64,000 nt of DNA from Symsagittifera roscoffensis (GCF_963678635.1 NC_087062.1:34746052-34810051), one strand, 5' to 3'. Numbered from the stretch's first letter, positions 1-11,701 are shown. Program-made: numbers and translations. The notes: a model not told the origin generated them from the letters alone.

Positions 1-124
1 CAGCAAAAGACCGATCACCATCCGAGTCCGGAGGGCTACCTAAACGGTCGATCCGAAACGCTCAGCAAAGGACCGATCACGTCCGCGTCCGTTGGTTTAC
101 CTAAACCGTCAATCCGAAAGGCTT

Positions 125-306
125 GCAAAAGACCGATCACCGTCCGCGTCCGGAGGGATAACTACACCGTAGATCCGAAAGTCTCAGCAATAGAACAATC
201 AACGTCCGCGTCCGGAGGGATAACTAAAACGTCGATTGAAAAGGTCAGCAATTGACCGATCACAGTCCTTATCCGGAAGGATACCTAAACCGTCGATCCG
301 AAAAGC
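125..306 (+). repeat. Three-monomer patch of right-block type
   Basis: 182 bp inside HOR-1 copy 1 that by eye match 58,636-58,817 base for base, including the diagnostic AGAACAATCAACG, CGATTGAAAAGG and CAGTCCTTATCCGG variants. Those three variants in this order are otherwise typical of 50-64 kb. Copies 2 and 3 of HOR-1 lack the patch: copy 2 has a different 123-bp insert at the same place, and copy 3 goes straight through. I infer a recent exchange or conversion between blocks. Confidence 0.85.
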
Positions 307-1216
307 TCAGCAAAGGACCGATCACATCCGCGTCCGTTGGTTTACCTAAACCGTCAATCCGAAAGGCTCAGCAATAGACTGATCACCGTCCGTGTCCGGA
401 GGGATAACTTAACCGTCGATGCGAAATGCGCAGCCATAGACTGATGGTCATCCGCTTCCGGAGTGATACCTAAAACCGTCCGTCCGAAACTCTCAGGAAT
501 AGACCGATCAACGTCCGCGTCAGGAGGGACACCTAAACCGTCAATCTGAAAGACTAAGCAAAAGACCGATCACGTCCGCATCTGGAGGTATACCTAAACC
601 GTCAATCTCAAAAGCTCAGCAACAGACCGATCACGTCCGCGTCCGGAGGTATACCTAAATCGTCGATTCGAAAGGCTCAGCAATAGACTGTCCGCGTCCG
701 GAGGGATACCTAAATCGTCAATCTGAAAAGCTCAGCAATAAACCGATCACCGTCCGCATCCGGAGGGATATCTAAACCGTCAATCTGAAAAGCTCAGCAA
801 TAGACCGATCACCGTTCGCGTCCGGAGGGATACCTAAACCGTCAATCTGAAACCAATCACCGTCTGCGTCGAAGAAAAACTACACCGTAGATCCAAAAAC
901 CTCAATAATCGACCGATCACCGTCCGCAACCGGAGGGTTACCTAAACCGTCGATCCGAAAGGCTCTGCAATAGAGTGATCACCGTCCGCGTCCGGAAAAA
1001 TAACTGAACCGTCGATCCAAAAAACTCAGCAACAGACCGATCACCGTCCGCGTCCGGAGGGATACCTAAACCGTCGATCCGAAAAGCTCAGCAAAAGACC
1101 GATTACAGTCCGCATCCGGAGGGATACCTAAACCGCCAGTCTGAAAGGCTCAGCAATAGACCGATCGCGTCTGCGTCTGGAGGGATACGCAAACCGTCGA
1201 TTCAAAAGGCTCAGCA

Positions 1217-1462
1217 TTAAACCGATCACCGTCCATGTCCGAGGGATAACGACAACGTAGATCCGAAATGCTCAGCAATAGACCGATCACTGTCCGCGTC
1301 CGGAGCGATACCTAGAAACTCGATTCGAAAGGCTCAGCTTCAAACCGATCACCGTCCACGTCCGAGGGATAACGACAACGTAGATCCGAAATGCTCAGCA
1401 ATAGACCGATCACTGTCCGCGTCCGGAGCGATACCGGAACCGTCGATCCAAAAAGCTCAGCA
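1217..1462 (+). repeat. Two-monomer tandem duplication (123 bp)
   Basis: A dimer carrying GAGGGATAACGACAACGTAG and GGAGCGATACC occurs twice, 123 bp apart (GAGGGATAACG at 1,241 and 1,364). The copies differ slightly at their ends. The same dimer pair is carried into HOR-1 copy 2, so the duplication predates HOR-1 amplification. A single partial version appears near 5,530-5,650. Confidence 0.8.
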
Positions 1463-1519
1463 AAAGACTGATCACTGTCCGCGTTCGAAGGGATAACTAA
1501 ACCGTCGATCCGAAAAGCT

Positions 1520-2916
1520 CAGCAAAAGACCGATCACCATCCGAGTCCGGAGGGCTACCTAAACGGTCGATCCGAAACGCTCAGCAAAGGACCGATCACG
1601 TCCGCGTCCGTTGGTTTACCTAAACCGTCAATCCGAAAGGCTCTGCAATAGAGTGATCACCGTCCGCGTCCGGAAAAATAACTGAACCGTCGATCCAAAA
1701 AACTCAGCAAAGGACCGATCACATCCGCGTCCGTTGGTTTACCTAAACCGTCAATCCGAAAGGCTCAGCAATAGACTGATCACCGTCCGTGTCCGGAGGG
1801 ATAACTTAACCGTCGATACGAAACGCGCAGCCATAGACTGATGGTCATCCGCTTCCGGAGTGATACCTAAAACCGTCTGTCCGAAACTCTCAGGAATAGA
1901 CCGATCAACGTCCGCGTCCGGAGGGACACCTAAACCGTCAATCTGAAAGACTAAGCAAAAGACCGATCACGTCCGCATCTGGAGGTATACCTAAACCGTC
2001 AATCTCAAAAGCTCAGCAACAGACCGATCACGTCCGCGTCCGGAGGTATACCTAAATCGTCGATTCGAAAGGCTCAGCAATAGACTGTCCGCGTCCGGAG
2101 GGATACCTAAATCGTCAATCTGAAAAGCTCAGCAATAAACCGATCACCGTCCGCATCCGGAGGGATATCTAAACCGTCAATCTGAAAAGCTCAGCAATAG
2201 AACGATCACCGTTCGCGTCCGGAGGGATACCTAAACCGTCAATCTGAAACCAATCACCGTCTGCGTCGAAGAAAAACTACACCGTAGATCCAAAAACCTC
2301 AATAATCGACCGATCACCGTCCGCAACCGGAGGGTTACCTAAACCGTCGATCCGAAAGGCTCTGCAATAGAGTGATCACCGTCCGCGTCCGGAAAAATAA
2401 CTGAACCGTCGATCCAAAAAACTCAGCAACAGACCGATCACCGTCCGCGTCCGGAGGGATACCTAAACCGTCGATCCGAAAAGCTCAGCAAAAGACCGAT
2501 TACAGTCCGCATCCGGAGGGATACCTAAACCGCCAGTCTGAAAGGCTCAGCAATAGACCGATCGCGTCTGCGTCTGGAGGGATACGCAAACCGTCGATTC
2601 AAAAGGCTCAGCATTAAACCGATCACCGTCCATGTCCGAGGGATAACGACAACGTAGATCCGAAATGCTCAGCAATAGACCGATCACTGTCCGCGTCCGG
2701 AGCGATACCTAGAAACTCGATTCGAAAGGCTCAGCTTCAAACCGATCACCGTCCACGTCCGAGGGATAACGACAACGTAGATCCGAAATGCTCAGCAATA
2801 GACCGATCACTGTCCGCGTCCGGAGCGATACCGGAACCGTCGATCCAAAAAGCTCAGCAAAAGACTGATCACTGTCCGCGTTCGAAGGGATAACTAAACC
2901 GTCGATCCGAAAAGCT
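1520..2916 (+). repeat. HOR-1 copy 2 (1,397 bp)
   Basis: Repeats the monomer order of copy 1 with very few substitutions. For example, CAGCCATAGACTGATGG is at 431 and 1,828, an offset of 1,397. The 245-bp insert of copy 1 is replaced here by a 123-bp insert (GTTGGTTTACC monomers at 1,611 and 1,734) containing the CTGCAATAGAGTGATC / GGAAAAATAACTGAACC monomer. That monomer also occurs later in the unit (near 962 and 2,362), so it was probably copied from there. Confidence 0.88.
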
Positions 2917-3591
2917 CAGCAAAAGACCGATCACCATCCGAGTCCGGAGGGCTACCTAAACGGTCGATCCGAAACGCTCAGCAAAGGACCGATCACGTCC
3001 GCGTCCGTTGGTTTACCTAAACCGTCAATCCGAAAGGCTCAGCAATAGACTGATCACCGTCCGTGTCCGGAGGGATAACTTAACCGTCAATACGAAATGC
3101 GCAGCCATAGACTGATGGTCATCCGCTTCCGGAGTGATACCTAAAACCGTCCGTCCGAAACTCTCAGGAATAGACCGATCAACGTCCGCGTCCGGAGGGA
3201 CACCTAAACCGTCAATCTGAAAGACTAAGCAAAAGACCGATCACGTCTGCATCCGGAGGTATACCTAAACCATCAATCTCAAAGGCTCAGCAACAGACCG
3301 ATCACGTCCGCGTCCGGAGGTATACCTAAATCGTCGATTCGAAAGGCTCAGCAATAGACTGTCCGCGTCCGGAGGGATACCTAAATCGTCAATCTGAAAA
3401 GCTCAGCAATAAACCAATCACCGTCCGCATCCGGAGGGATATCTAAACCGTCAATCTGAAAAGCTCAGCAATAGACCGATCACTGTCCGCGTCCGGAGCG
3501 ATACCGGAACCGTCGATCCAAAAAGCTCAGCTAAAAAAATTGATCACTGTCCGCGTTCGAAGGGATAACTAAACCGTCGATCCGAAAAGCT
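2917..3591 (+). repeat. HOR-1 copy 3 (partial, 675 bp)
   Basis: Follows the HOR-1 order but without the insert seen in copies 1 and 2, so it may show the ancestral arrangement of the first monomers. It jumps near 3,480 from the TCTGAAAAGCTCAGCAATAG monomer to the end-of-unit monomers (GGAGCGATACCGGAACC), which removes the middle of the unit. One monomer near 3,530 has the irregular run AGCTAAAAAAATTGATC. Confidence 0.82.
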
Positions 3592-4380
3592 CAGCAAAAG
3601 ACCGATCACCATCCGAGTCCGGAGGGCTACCTTAACGGTCGATCCGAAACGCTCAGCAAAGGACCGATCACGTCCGCGTCCGTTGGTTTACCTAAACCGT
3701 CAATCCGAAAGGCTCAGCAATAGACTGATCACCGTCCGTGTCCGGAGGGATAACTTAACCGTCGATACGAAATGCGCAGCCATAGACTGATGGTCATCCG
3801 CATCCGGAGGTATACCTAAACCATCAATCTCAAAGGCTCAGCAACAGACCGATCACGTCCGCGTCCGGAGGTATACCTAAATCGTCGATTCGAAAGGCTC
3901 AGCAATAGACTGTCCGCGTCCGGAGGGATACCTAAATCGTCAATCTGAAAAGCTCAGCAATAAACCGATCACCGTCCGCATCCGGAGGGATATCTAAACC
4001 GTCAATCTGAAAAGCTCAGCAATAGACCGATCACCGTTCGCGTCCGGAGGGATACCTAAACCGTCAATCTGAAACCAATCACCGTCTGCGTCGAAGAAAA
4101 ACTACACCGTAGATCCAAAAACCTCAATAATCGACCGATCACCGTCCGCAACCGGAGGGTTACCTAAACCGTCGATCCGAAAGGCTCAGCAATAGAGTGA
4201 TCACCGTCCGCGTCCGGAGGGATACCTAAACCGTCGATCCGAAAAGCTCAGCAAAAGACCGATCACAGTCCGCATCCGGAGGGATACCTAAACCGCCAGT
4301 CTGAAAGGCTCAGCAATAGACCGATCGCGTCTGCGTCCGGAGGGATACGCAAACCGTCGATTCAAAAGGCTCCAGCATTA
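3592..4380 (+). repeat. HOR-1 copy 4 (partial, internal deletion)
   Basis: Starts with the CCATCCGAGTCCGGAGGGC monomer. Near 3,797 it jumps from GATGGTCATCCGC directly to CATCCGGAGGTATACC, skipping about three monomers present in copies 1-3. It then follows copy 1 order, including the truncated TCTGAAACCAATC monomer near 4,070, until homology ends near 4,380. Confidence 0.78.
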
Positions 4381-4548
4381 AACCGATCACCCTCCGCGTC
4401 CGGAGGGATAAATAAAACGTAGATTCGAAAGGCTCAGCAATAGACCGATCACGGTCCCCGTCCGGACAGATACCTAAACCGTCGGTCCGAAAAGCTCAGC
4501 AAAAAACTGATCACCGTCCGCGTCCGGAGTGATAACTAAACCGTCGAT
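4381..4548 (+). repeat. Unassigned satellite monomers
   Basis: About three monomers linking HOR-1 copy 4 to the 621-bp unit. They follow the general consensus and I could not place them in a neighbouring HOR. Nothing else is visible here. Confidence 0.7.
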
Positions 4549-5525
4549 ACGAAAAGCTCATCAATGGATCGATCACTGTCCGCGTCAGGTGGTTTACCTA
4601 AACCGTCGATCCGAAAGACTCAGCAATAGACCAATCACCGTCCGCCTCCGGAGGGATATCTAAGCCATCGAAACGAAAGGCCCAGCAATACACTGATCAC
4701 CGTTCGCGTCCGGAAGATTAACTAAACCGTCGATCCGAAAAGCTCAGCAATAGACCGATCACCGTCCGCGTCCGGAGGGATACCTAAACCGTCGATCCGA
4801 AAAGCTCAGCAATAGACCGATCACAGTCCGCGTCCGAAGGGATACCAAAACCATCAATCTGGAAGGCTCAGCAATAGACCGATAGCGTCCGCGTCCAGAG
4901 GGATACCTAAACCATCGATTCGATAGGCTCATTAATATACCGACCGATCACCGTCAGCGTCGGAGAAAAAACTACACCGTAGATCCGAAAAGTTCATTAA
5001 TAGACCGATCACCGTCCGCGTCCGGAGGGATAACTAAACCGCCAATCCGAAAGGTTCGGCAATAGACCGATCACCGTCCACGTCCGGAGGGATAACTAAA
5101 ACGTAGATCCGAAAAACTCAGCAATAGACCATCATCGTCCGCGTCCGGAGGGATACGTAAACCGTCGATACGAAAAGCTCATCAATGGATCGATCACTGT
5201 CCGCGTCAGGTGGTTTACCTAAACCGTCGATCCGAAAGACTCAGCAATAGACCAATCACCGTCCGCCTCCGGAGAGATATCTAAACCAACGAAACGAAAG
5301 GCCCAGCAATAGACTGATTACCCTTCGCGTCCGGAAGATTAACCAAACCGTCGATCCGAAAAACTCAGCAGTAGACCGATCACCGTCCGCGTTCGGAGGG
5401 ATACCTAAACCGTCGATCCGAAAAGCTCAGCAATAGACCGATCACAGTCCGCGTCCGTAGGGATACCAAAACCATCAACCTGGAAGGCTCAGCAATAGAC
5501 CGATAGCGTCCGCGTCCAGAGGGAT
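4549..5525 (+). repeat. 621-bp HOR (10 monomers), ~1.6 copies
   Basis: ACGAAAAGCTCATCAATGG occurs at 4,549 and 5,170, 621 bp apart. It is followed in both copies by GTCAGGTGGTTTACC, by CGAAACGAAAGGCCCAGC and by CGTCCAGAGGGATACC monomers. The first unit is complete. The second ends near 5,526, where the sequence switches inside a GATACCTA motif to HOR-1 type monomers. Confidence 0.82.
4746..4807 (+). repeat. Representative 62-bp monomer
   Basis: Chosen as a reference copy because it is close to the consensus seen throughout the window. It is 62 bp with base counts of about A18, C20, G15, T9 (56% GC). It holds 8 CpG dinucleotides, two GATC tetramers (monomer positions 12-15 and 49-52), a direct hexamer pair GTCCGC-GTCCGG, the palindrome TCCGGA, and a short dyad TCG-ATC-CGA in the second half. 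The boundary with the next monomer reads GCTCAGC. There is no A/T-rich tract. I see no match to the mammalian CENP-B box core. Confidence 0.9.
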
Positions 5526-6000
5526 ACCTAGAAACTCGATTCGAAAGGCTCAGCTTCAAACCGATCACCGTCCACGTCCGAGGGATAACGACAACGTAGA
5601 TCCGAAATGCTCAGCAATAGACCGATCACTGTCCGCGTCCGGAGCGATACCGGAACCGTCGATCCAAAAAGCTCAGCAAAAGACTGATTACTGTCCGCGT
5701 TCGAAGGGATAACTAAACCGTCGATCCGAAAAGCTCAGCAAAAGACCGATCACCATCCGAGTCCGGAGGGCTACCTAAACGGTCGATCCGAAACGCTCAG
5801 CAAAGGACCGATCACGTCCGCGTCCGTTGGTTTACCTAAACAGTCAATCCGAAAGGCTCAGCAATAGACTGATCACCGTCCGTGTCCGGAGGGATAACTT
5901 AACCGTCGATACGAAATGCGCAGCCATAGACTGATGGTCATCCGCTTCCGGAGTGATACCTAAAACCGTCCGTCCGAAACTCTCAGGAATAGACCGATCA
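5526..6000 (+). repeat. HOR-1 islet (copy 5, partial)
   Basis: Matches HOR-1 from the CTAGAAACTCGATTCG monomer (compare 1,311) through the unit boundary (CCATCCGAGTCCGG near 5,753) to the CCGAAACTCTCAGGAATAG monomer. Homology then stops and consensus-like monomers follow. It is a displaced fragment spanning the end of one HOR-1 unit and the start of the next, so it was copied after HOR-1 had become tandem. Confidence 0.8.
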
Positions 6001-7562
6001 CTGTCCGCGTCCGTAGGGATAACTAAACCGCCAATCCGAAAGGCTCAGCAAGAAAACCGATCACCGTCCGCGTCCGGACTGATACCTAAACCGTCAACCT
6101 GAAGGGCTCAGCAATAAACCGATCACATCCGCGTCCGGAGGGATACCTAAACCATCGATTCGAAAGGCTCAGTAATAGACCAATCACCGTCAGCGTCGGA
6201 GAAAAAACTACACCGTAGATCCGAAAAGCTCATTAATAGCCCGATCATCGTCCACGTCCTGAGGGATATCTAAACCATCAACCTGAAGGGCCCAGCAATA
6301 GACTGATCACCGTCCGTGTCCGGAAGATTAACAAAACCGTCGATCCGAAAAGCTCAGCAATAGACCAATCGCCGTCCGCGTCCGGAGGGATAACTTAACC
6401 GTCGATACGAAATGCGCAGCCATAGACTGAATGCCGTCCGCTTCCGGAGGGATACCTAAAACGGTCCGTCCGAAATTCTCAAGAATAGACCGATCACGTC
6501 CGCAACCGGAGGGATACCTAAACCATCGATCCAAAAGGCTCAGCAATAGACCGATCAACGTCCGAGTCCGGAGAGTTACCTAAACCGTCGATCGGAAACG
6601 GTTAGCAATAGACTGATCACCGTCCGCGTCCGGAGGGATAACTAAACCGTCGATACGAAAGGCTAAGCAAAAAACCGATCATCGTCCGCGTCCGGACTGA
6701 TACCTAAACCGTCAACCTGAAGGGCTCAGCAAAAAACCGGTCACGTCCGCGTCCGGGGGAATACCTAAACCATCGATTCGAAAGGCTCAGTAATAGGCCG
6801 ATCACCGTCAGCGTCGAAGAAAAAACTACACCGTAGATCCGAAAAGCTCATTAATAGACCAATCACCGTCCACGTCCGGAGGGATAACTAAACCGTCGAT
6901 ACGAAAGGCTAAGCAAAAAACCGATCATCGTCCGCGTCCGGACTGATACCTAAACCGTCAACCTGAAGGGCTCAGCAAAAAACCGGTCACGTCCGCGTCC
7001 GGGGGAATACCTAAACCATCGATACGAAAGGCCCAGCAATAGACTGATCACCGTTCGCGTCCGGAAGATTAACTAAACCGTCGATCCGAAAAGCTCAGCA
7101 ATAGACCGATGACCGTCCGCGTCCGGAGGGAAACCTAAACCGTCGATCCGAAAAGCTCAGCAATAGACCGTCATTGTCCGCTTCCGGAGGGGTACCTAAA
7201 CCGCCAATCTGAAATGCTCAGCAAAAGACTGATCACAGTACGCGTCCGAAGGGATACCTAGAAAGTCGATTCGAAAGGCTCAGCTTCAAACCGATCACCG
7301 TCCACGTCCGGAGGGTTAACTACATCGTTGATCCGAAATGCTCAGCAATAGACCAATCACTGTCCGCGTCCGGAGGGTTACCTAAACGGTCGATCTGAAA
7401 CGCTCAGCAGAAAACCGATCTTGTCCGCGTCCGGTGGTATACCTAAACCATCGATACGAAATGCTCAGCAAAAAACGGATGGCCGTCTGCGTCCGGAGGG
7501 ATACCTAAACCGTCCGTCCAAAACGCTCAGGAATAGACCGATCACTGTCCGCGTCCGGAGGG
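6001..7562 (+). repeat. Mixed satellite with a 246-bp (4-monomer) duplication
   Basis: Consensus-like and diverged monomers without a long HOR. Within it, ACGAAAGGCTAAGC occurs at 6,655 and 6,901 (246 bp apart) and is followed in both by GGACTGATACC, by CAACCTGAAGGGCTCAGC and by AAAACCGGTCACG monomers, giving one four-monomer duplication across about 6,636-7,020. Several monomers carry an A-rich variant (CGGAGAAAAAACTACACC near 6,203 and a related form near 6,813). No gene is visible. Confidence 0.75.
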
Positions 7563-8550
7563 ACAACTAAACCGCCAATCCGAAAAGCTCAGCAATTGAT
7601 AGATCACCGTCCATGTCTGGAGGGATACCTAAAACGTCAGTCTGAAAGGCTCAGCAATAGACCGATCACGTCCGCGTCCGGAGAGATAACTGAACCATCG
7701 ATTCGAAAGGCTCAGCATTAGATCGATCACCGTCTGCGTCCGGAGGCATATCTACACCGTCGATCCGAAAATTTCAGCAATAGACCGATCACCGTCCGCG
7801 TCCGAAGGGATACATAAACCGTCGATCCGAAAGGTTCAGCAATAGACCGATCAGCGTCCTTGTCCGGAGGGTTCCCTAAACCGTTGATCCCAAACGGTCA
7901 GCAAGAAACCGATCACCGTCCGCGTCCGTAGGGATAACTAAACCGCCAATCCAAAAAACTCAGCAATAGACCGATCACCGTACGCTCTTGGAGGGATACC
8001 TAAGCCGTCAGTCTGAGAGGTTCAGCAATAGATCGATCACGCCCGCGTCCGGCGGCATACCTAAACCGTCCATTCGAAAGGCTCAGCAATAGACCGATCA
8101 TCATCCAGGTCCGGAAGGATAACTACACCGTAGATCCGAAAGGCTCAGGAAAAGACTGATCAACGTCTGCGTCCGGAGGGATAACTAAACCGTCGATACG
8201 AAAAGCTCAGCAATATACAGATCACCCTCCGCGTCCGGAGGGATACCCAAACCGTCGGTCGGAAACGCTCAGCAAAAGACCGATCACCTTTCGCGTCCTG
8301 AGGGGTACCTAAACCGTCAATCTGAAAGGCGCAACAATAGACCGATCACGTCCGCGTCCGGAGGGATATCTAAACCGTCGATTCGGAAGGCTCAGTACTA
8401 GACCGATCACCTCCGCGTCCGGAGGGTTACCTAAAATGTCAATTCGAAAGGCTCAGCAATAGAACGATCACCGTCCGCGCTCGGAGGGTTTTCTAAATCG
8501 TCGGTCCGAAACTGTCAGCAAGAGACCGATCACTGTTCGCCTCCGGAGGC
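7563..8550 (+). repeat. 988-bp HOR copy 1 (16 monomers)
   Basis: A sharply repeated block: ACAACTAAACC at 7,563 recurs at 8,551, and AGCAATTGATAGATCACC at 7,591 recurs at 8,579. The offset stays at 988 bp throughout, so the copies have no net indels between them. The unit contains diagnostic monomers with CGTACGCTCTTGG, CATCCAGGTCCGG and GCGCTCGGAGGGTTTTC. Sixteen monomers of mean length 61.75 bp. Confidence 0.92.
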
Positions 8551-9538
8551 ACAACTAAACCGCCAATCCGAAAAGCTCAGCAATTGATAGATCACCGTCC
8601 ATGTCTGGAGGGATACCTAAAACGTCAGTCTGAAAGGCTCAGCAATAGACCGATCACGTCCTTGTCCGGAGAGATAACTGAACCATCGATTTGAAAGGCT
8701 CAGCAATAGATCGATCACCGTCTGCGTCCGGAGGGATAACTAAACCGTCGATCCGAAAATTTCAGCAATAGACCGATCACCGTCCGCGTCCGAAGGGATA
8801 CATAAACCGTCGATCCGAAAGGTTCAGCAATAGACCGATCAGCGTCCTTGTCCGGAGGGTTCCCTAAATCGTTGATCCCAAACGGTCAGCAAGAAACCGA
8901 TCACCGTCCGCGTCCGTAGGGATAACTAAACCGCCAATCCAAAAAACTCAGCAATAGACCGATCACCGTACGCTCTTGGAGGGATACCTAAGCCGTCAGT
9001 CTGAGAGGTTCAGCAATAGATCGATCACGCCCGCGTCCGGCGGCATACCTAAACCGTCCATTCGAAAGGCTCAGCAATAGACCGATCATCATCCAGGTCC
9101 GGAAGGATAACTACACCGTAGATCCGAAAGGCTCAGGAAAAGACTGATCAACGTCTGCGTCCGGAGGGATAACTAAACCGTCGATACGAAAAGCTCAGCA
9201 ATATACAGATCACCCTCCGCGTCCGGAGGGATACCCAAACCGTCGGTTGGAAACGCTCAGCAAAAAACCGATCACCTTTCGCGTCCTGAGGGGTACCTAA
9301 ACCGTCAATCTGAAAGGCGCAACAATAGACCGATCACGTCCGCGTCTGGAGGGATATCTAAACCGTCGATTCGGAAGGCTCAGTACTAGACCGATCACCT
9401 CCGCGTCCGGAGGGTTACCTAAAACGTCAATTCGAAAGGCTCAGCAATAGAACGATCACCGTCCGCGCTCGGAGGGTTTTCTAAATCGTCGGTCCGAAAC
9501 TGTCAGCAAGAGACCGATCACTGTTCGCGTCCGGAGGC
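8551..9538 (+). repeat. 988-bp HOR copy 2 (16 monomers)
   Basis: Second copy, 988 bp after the first with only scattered substitutions (for example TCCGCG versus CTTGTCC near 7,675 and 8,662). It ends at the same GGAGGCACAACT motif where copy 1 ended. From 9,539 the sequence continues with ACACCGTAGATCC instead, marking the passage to the 2.16-kb unit. Confidence 0.92.
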
Positions 9539-11701
9539 ACAACTACACCGTAGATCCGAAAGCCTCCGAAATAGACCAATCAACGTCCGCTTGCGGAGGG
9601 ATAACTAAACCGCCAATCCGAAAGGCTCAGCAATAGACCGATCACGTCCGCGTCCGGCGGGATACCTACACCGTCGATTCGAAAGGCTCAGCAATAGACC
9701 GATCACCGTCCAGGTCTGGAGGGATAACTACACCGTAGATCCGTAAGGATCAGCAATAGACTGATCACCGTCCGCATCCGGAGGGATAACTAAACCGTCG
9801 ATACGAAATGCTCAGCAATATACCGATCACCACCCCGTCCGGAGGGATACCTAAAACCGTCGGTCAGAAACGCTCAGCAAAAGACCGATCACCGTCCGCG
9901 TCCGGAGGAATAACTCTAGCGTAGATCCGAAAGTCTTAGCAATAGACCTATCAACGTCCGCGTCCGGAGGGATAACTAAACTGTCGCTCCGAAAAACTCA
10001 GCAATAAAACGATCACCGTCCGCGTCCTGAGGGATACCTAAACCATGGATCCAAAACTGTCAGAAAAAGACCGATCGCGTCCGCTTCCGAAGGGATCCTT
10101 CAGCCGTCGATCCGAAAGGTTCAGCAATAGACTGATCACCGTCCGCGTCCGGAGGGATAAACAAACCGTCGATACGAAATGCTCAGCAATAGACTGATGG
10201 CCGTCCGCGTCCTGAGGGATACCTAAAACGTCGATCCGAAAGGCTCAGCAAAAGACCGATCAGCGTCCGCGTCCGGAGGAATGACTAAACTGTCGCTCCG
10301 AAAAGCTCAGCATTGGACCGATCAACGGCCGCGTCCGGAGGGATAACTCAACTGTCGCTCCGAAAAGCTCAGCAATTTTGCAATCACCGTCCGCGTCCGG
10401 AGGGATACCTAAACCGTCGATCCGAAAGGCTCAGCAAAAGACCGATATCCGTCCGCGTCCGGAGGGATACCTAAACCGTCGATCCGAAAAGCTCAGCAAA
10501 AGACCGATATCCATCCGCGTCCGGAGGGTTACCTAAACCGTCGATCCGAAACGGTCATCAAGAGACCGATCACGTCCGCTTCCGGTGGGATACCTAAGCC
10601 GTCGATCCGAAAAGCTCAGCAATAGACTGATCACCGTCCGCGTCCCGAGGGATAAGTAAACCGTCGATACAAAATGCTCAGCAAGAGACTGATGGCTGTG
10701 AGCGTCAGGAGGGATACCTAAACCGTCCGTCCGAAACGCTCAGCAAAAGACCGATCACGTCCTCGCCCGGAGGGATACCTAAACCATCGATTCGAAAAAC
10801 TCATCAATAGACTAATCACCGTGCACGTCCGAGGGATAACTACACCGTAGATCCGAAAGTCTCAGCAATAGACCGATCAACGTCCGCGTCCGGAGGGATA
10901 ACTAAATCGTCGATCCGAAAGTCTCAGCAAAGGACCGATCAACGTCCGCGTCCGGAGGGATAACTAAACCGTCGATCCGAAAAGCTCAGCAATACACCGT
11001 CATCGTCCGCTTCCGGAGGGGTACCTGAACCGTCAATCCGAAATGCTCAGCAAAAGACCGATCATCGTCCGCGTTCGGAGGGTTACCTAAACTGTCGATC
11101 CAAAACGGTCGGCAAGAGACCGATCACGTCCGCTTCCGGTGAGATACCTAAGCCGTCGATCCGAAAAGCTCAACAATAGACTGATCACCGTCCGCGTCTG
11201 GAGGGATAATTAAACCGCCAATCTAAAAGGTTCGGCAATATACCGATCACCCTCCACGTCAGGAGGGATAAGTAAAACGAAGATCATCCGAAAAGCTCAG
11301 CAATAGACCGTCATCGTCCGCGTCCGGAGGGATAACTAAACCGTCAATCCGAAATGCTCACAAAAAAACGATCACCGTCCGCGTCCGGAGGGATAACTAA
11401 ACCGTTGATCCGAAAGTCTCAGCAATATACACATCACCCTCCGCGTCCGGAGGGATACCCAAACCGTCGGTCGGAAACGCTCAGCAAAAGACCGATCACC
11501 TTTCGCGTCCTGAGGGGTACCTAAACGGTCAATCTGAAAGGCTCAACAGTAGACCGATCACGTCCGCGTCCGGAGGGATATCTAAACCGTCGATTCGGAA
11601 GGCTCAGCAATAGAACGATCGCCGTCCGCGACCGGAGGGTTTTCTAAACCGTCGGTCCGAAACTGTCAGCAAGAGACCAATCACTGTTCGCGTCCGGAGG
11701 C
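9539..11701 (+). repeat. 2.16-kb HOR copy 1 (~35 monomers)
   Basis: GGCACAACTACACCGTAG followed by the diagnostic AGCCTCCGAAATAGACC begins at 9,539 and returns at 11,702, an interval of 2,163 bp. Internal markers recur at longer spacing in the next copy: CTCTAGCGTAG at 9,914 and 12,257 (2,343 bp), GATGGCTGTG at 10,691 and 12,972 (2,281 bp). This shows a roughly three-monomer insertion and a smaller loss between copies. The unit includes GTCGCTCCGAAAA and CCATGGATCC monomers that mark related segments elsewhere in A and B. Confidence 0.85.

Larger units (their letters stand above)
1..1519 (+). repeat. HOR-1 copy 1 (~1.4-kb unit, expanded)
   Basis: First of a series of higher-order units. It starts with a monomer containing CCATCCGAGTCCGGAGGGC, followed by one containing GTCCGTTGGTTTACC. 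The same ordered monomers recur from 1,520. The distance to copy 2 is 1,519 bp at the start but 1,397 bp after the first few monomers, because this copy carries extra monomers between two GTTGGTTTACC monomers (92 and 337, 245 bp apart). A diagnostic truncated monomer near 841-890 (TCTGAAACCAATCACC, about 14 bp shorter than normal) and a GAAGAAAAACTACACC variant recur in copies 2 and 4. The left edge of the window may cut the true start. Confidence 0.88.

Noticed and set aside
10371-10385. T-rich irregular monomer (CAGCAATTTTGCAATC) as a possible regulatory site
   Set aside because: Isolated substitutions in one monomer; the related copy near 12,711 has a different irregular sequence and nothing flanks it that could be regulated.
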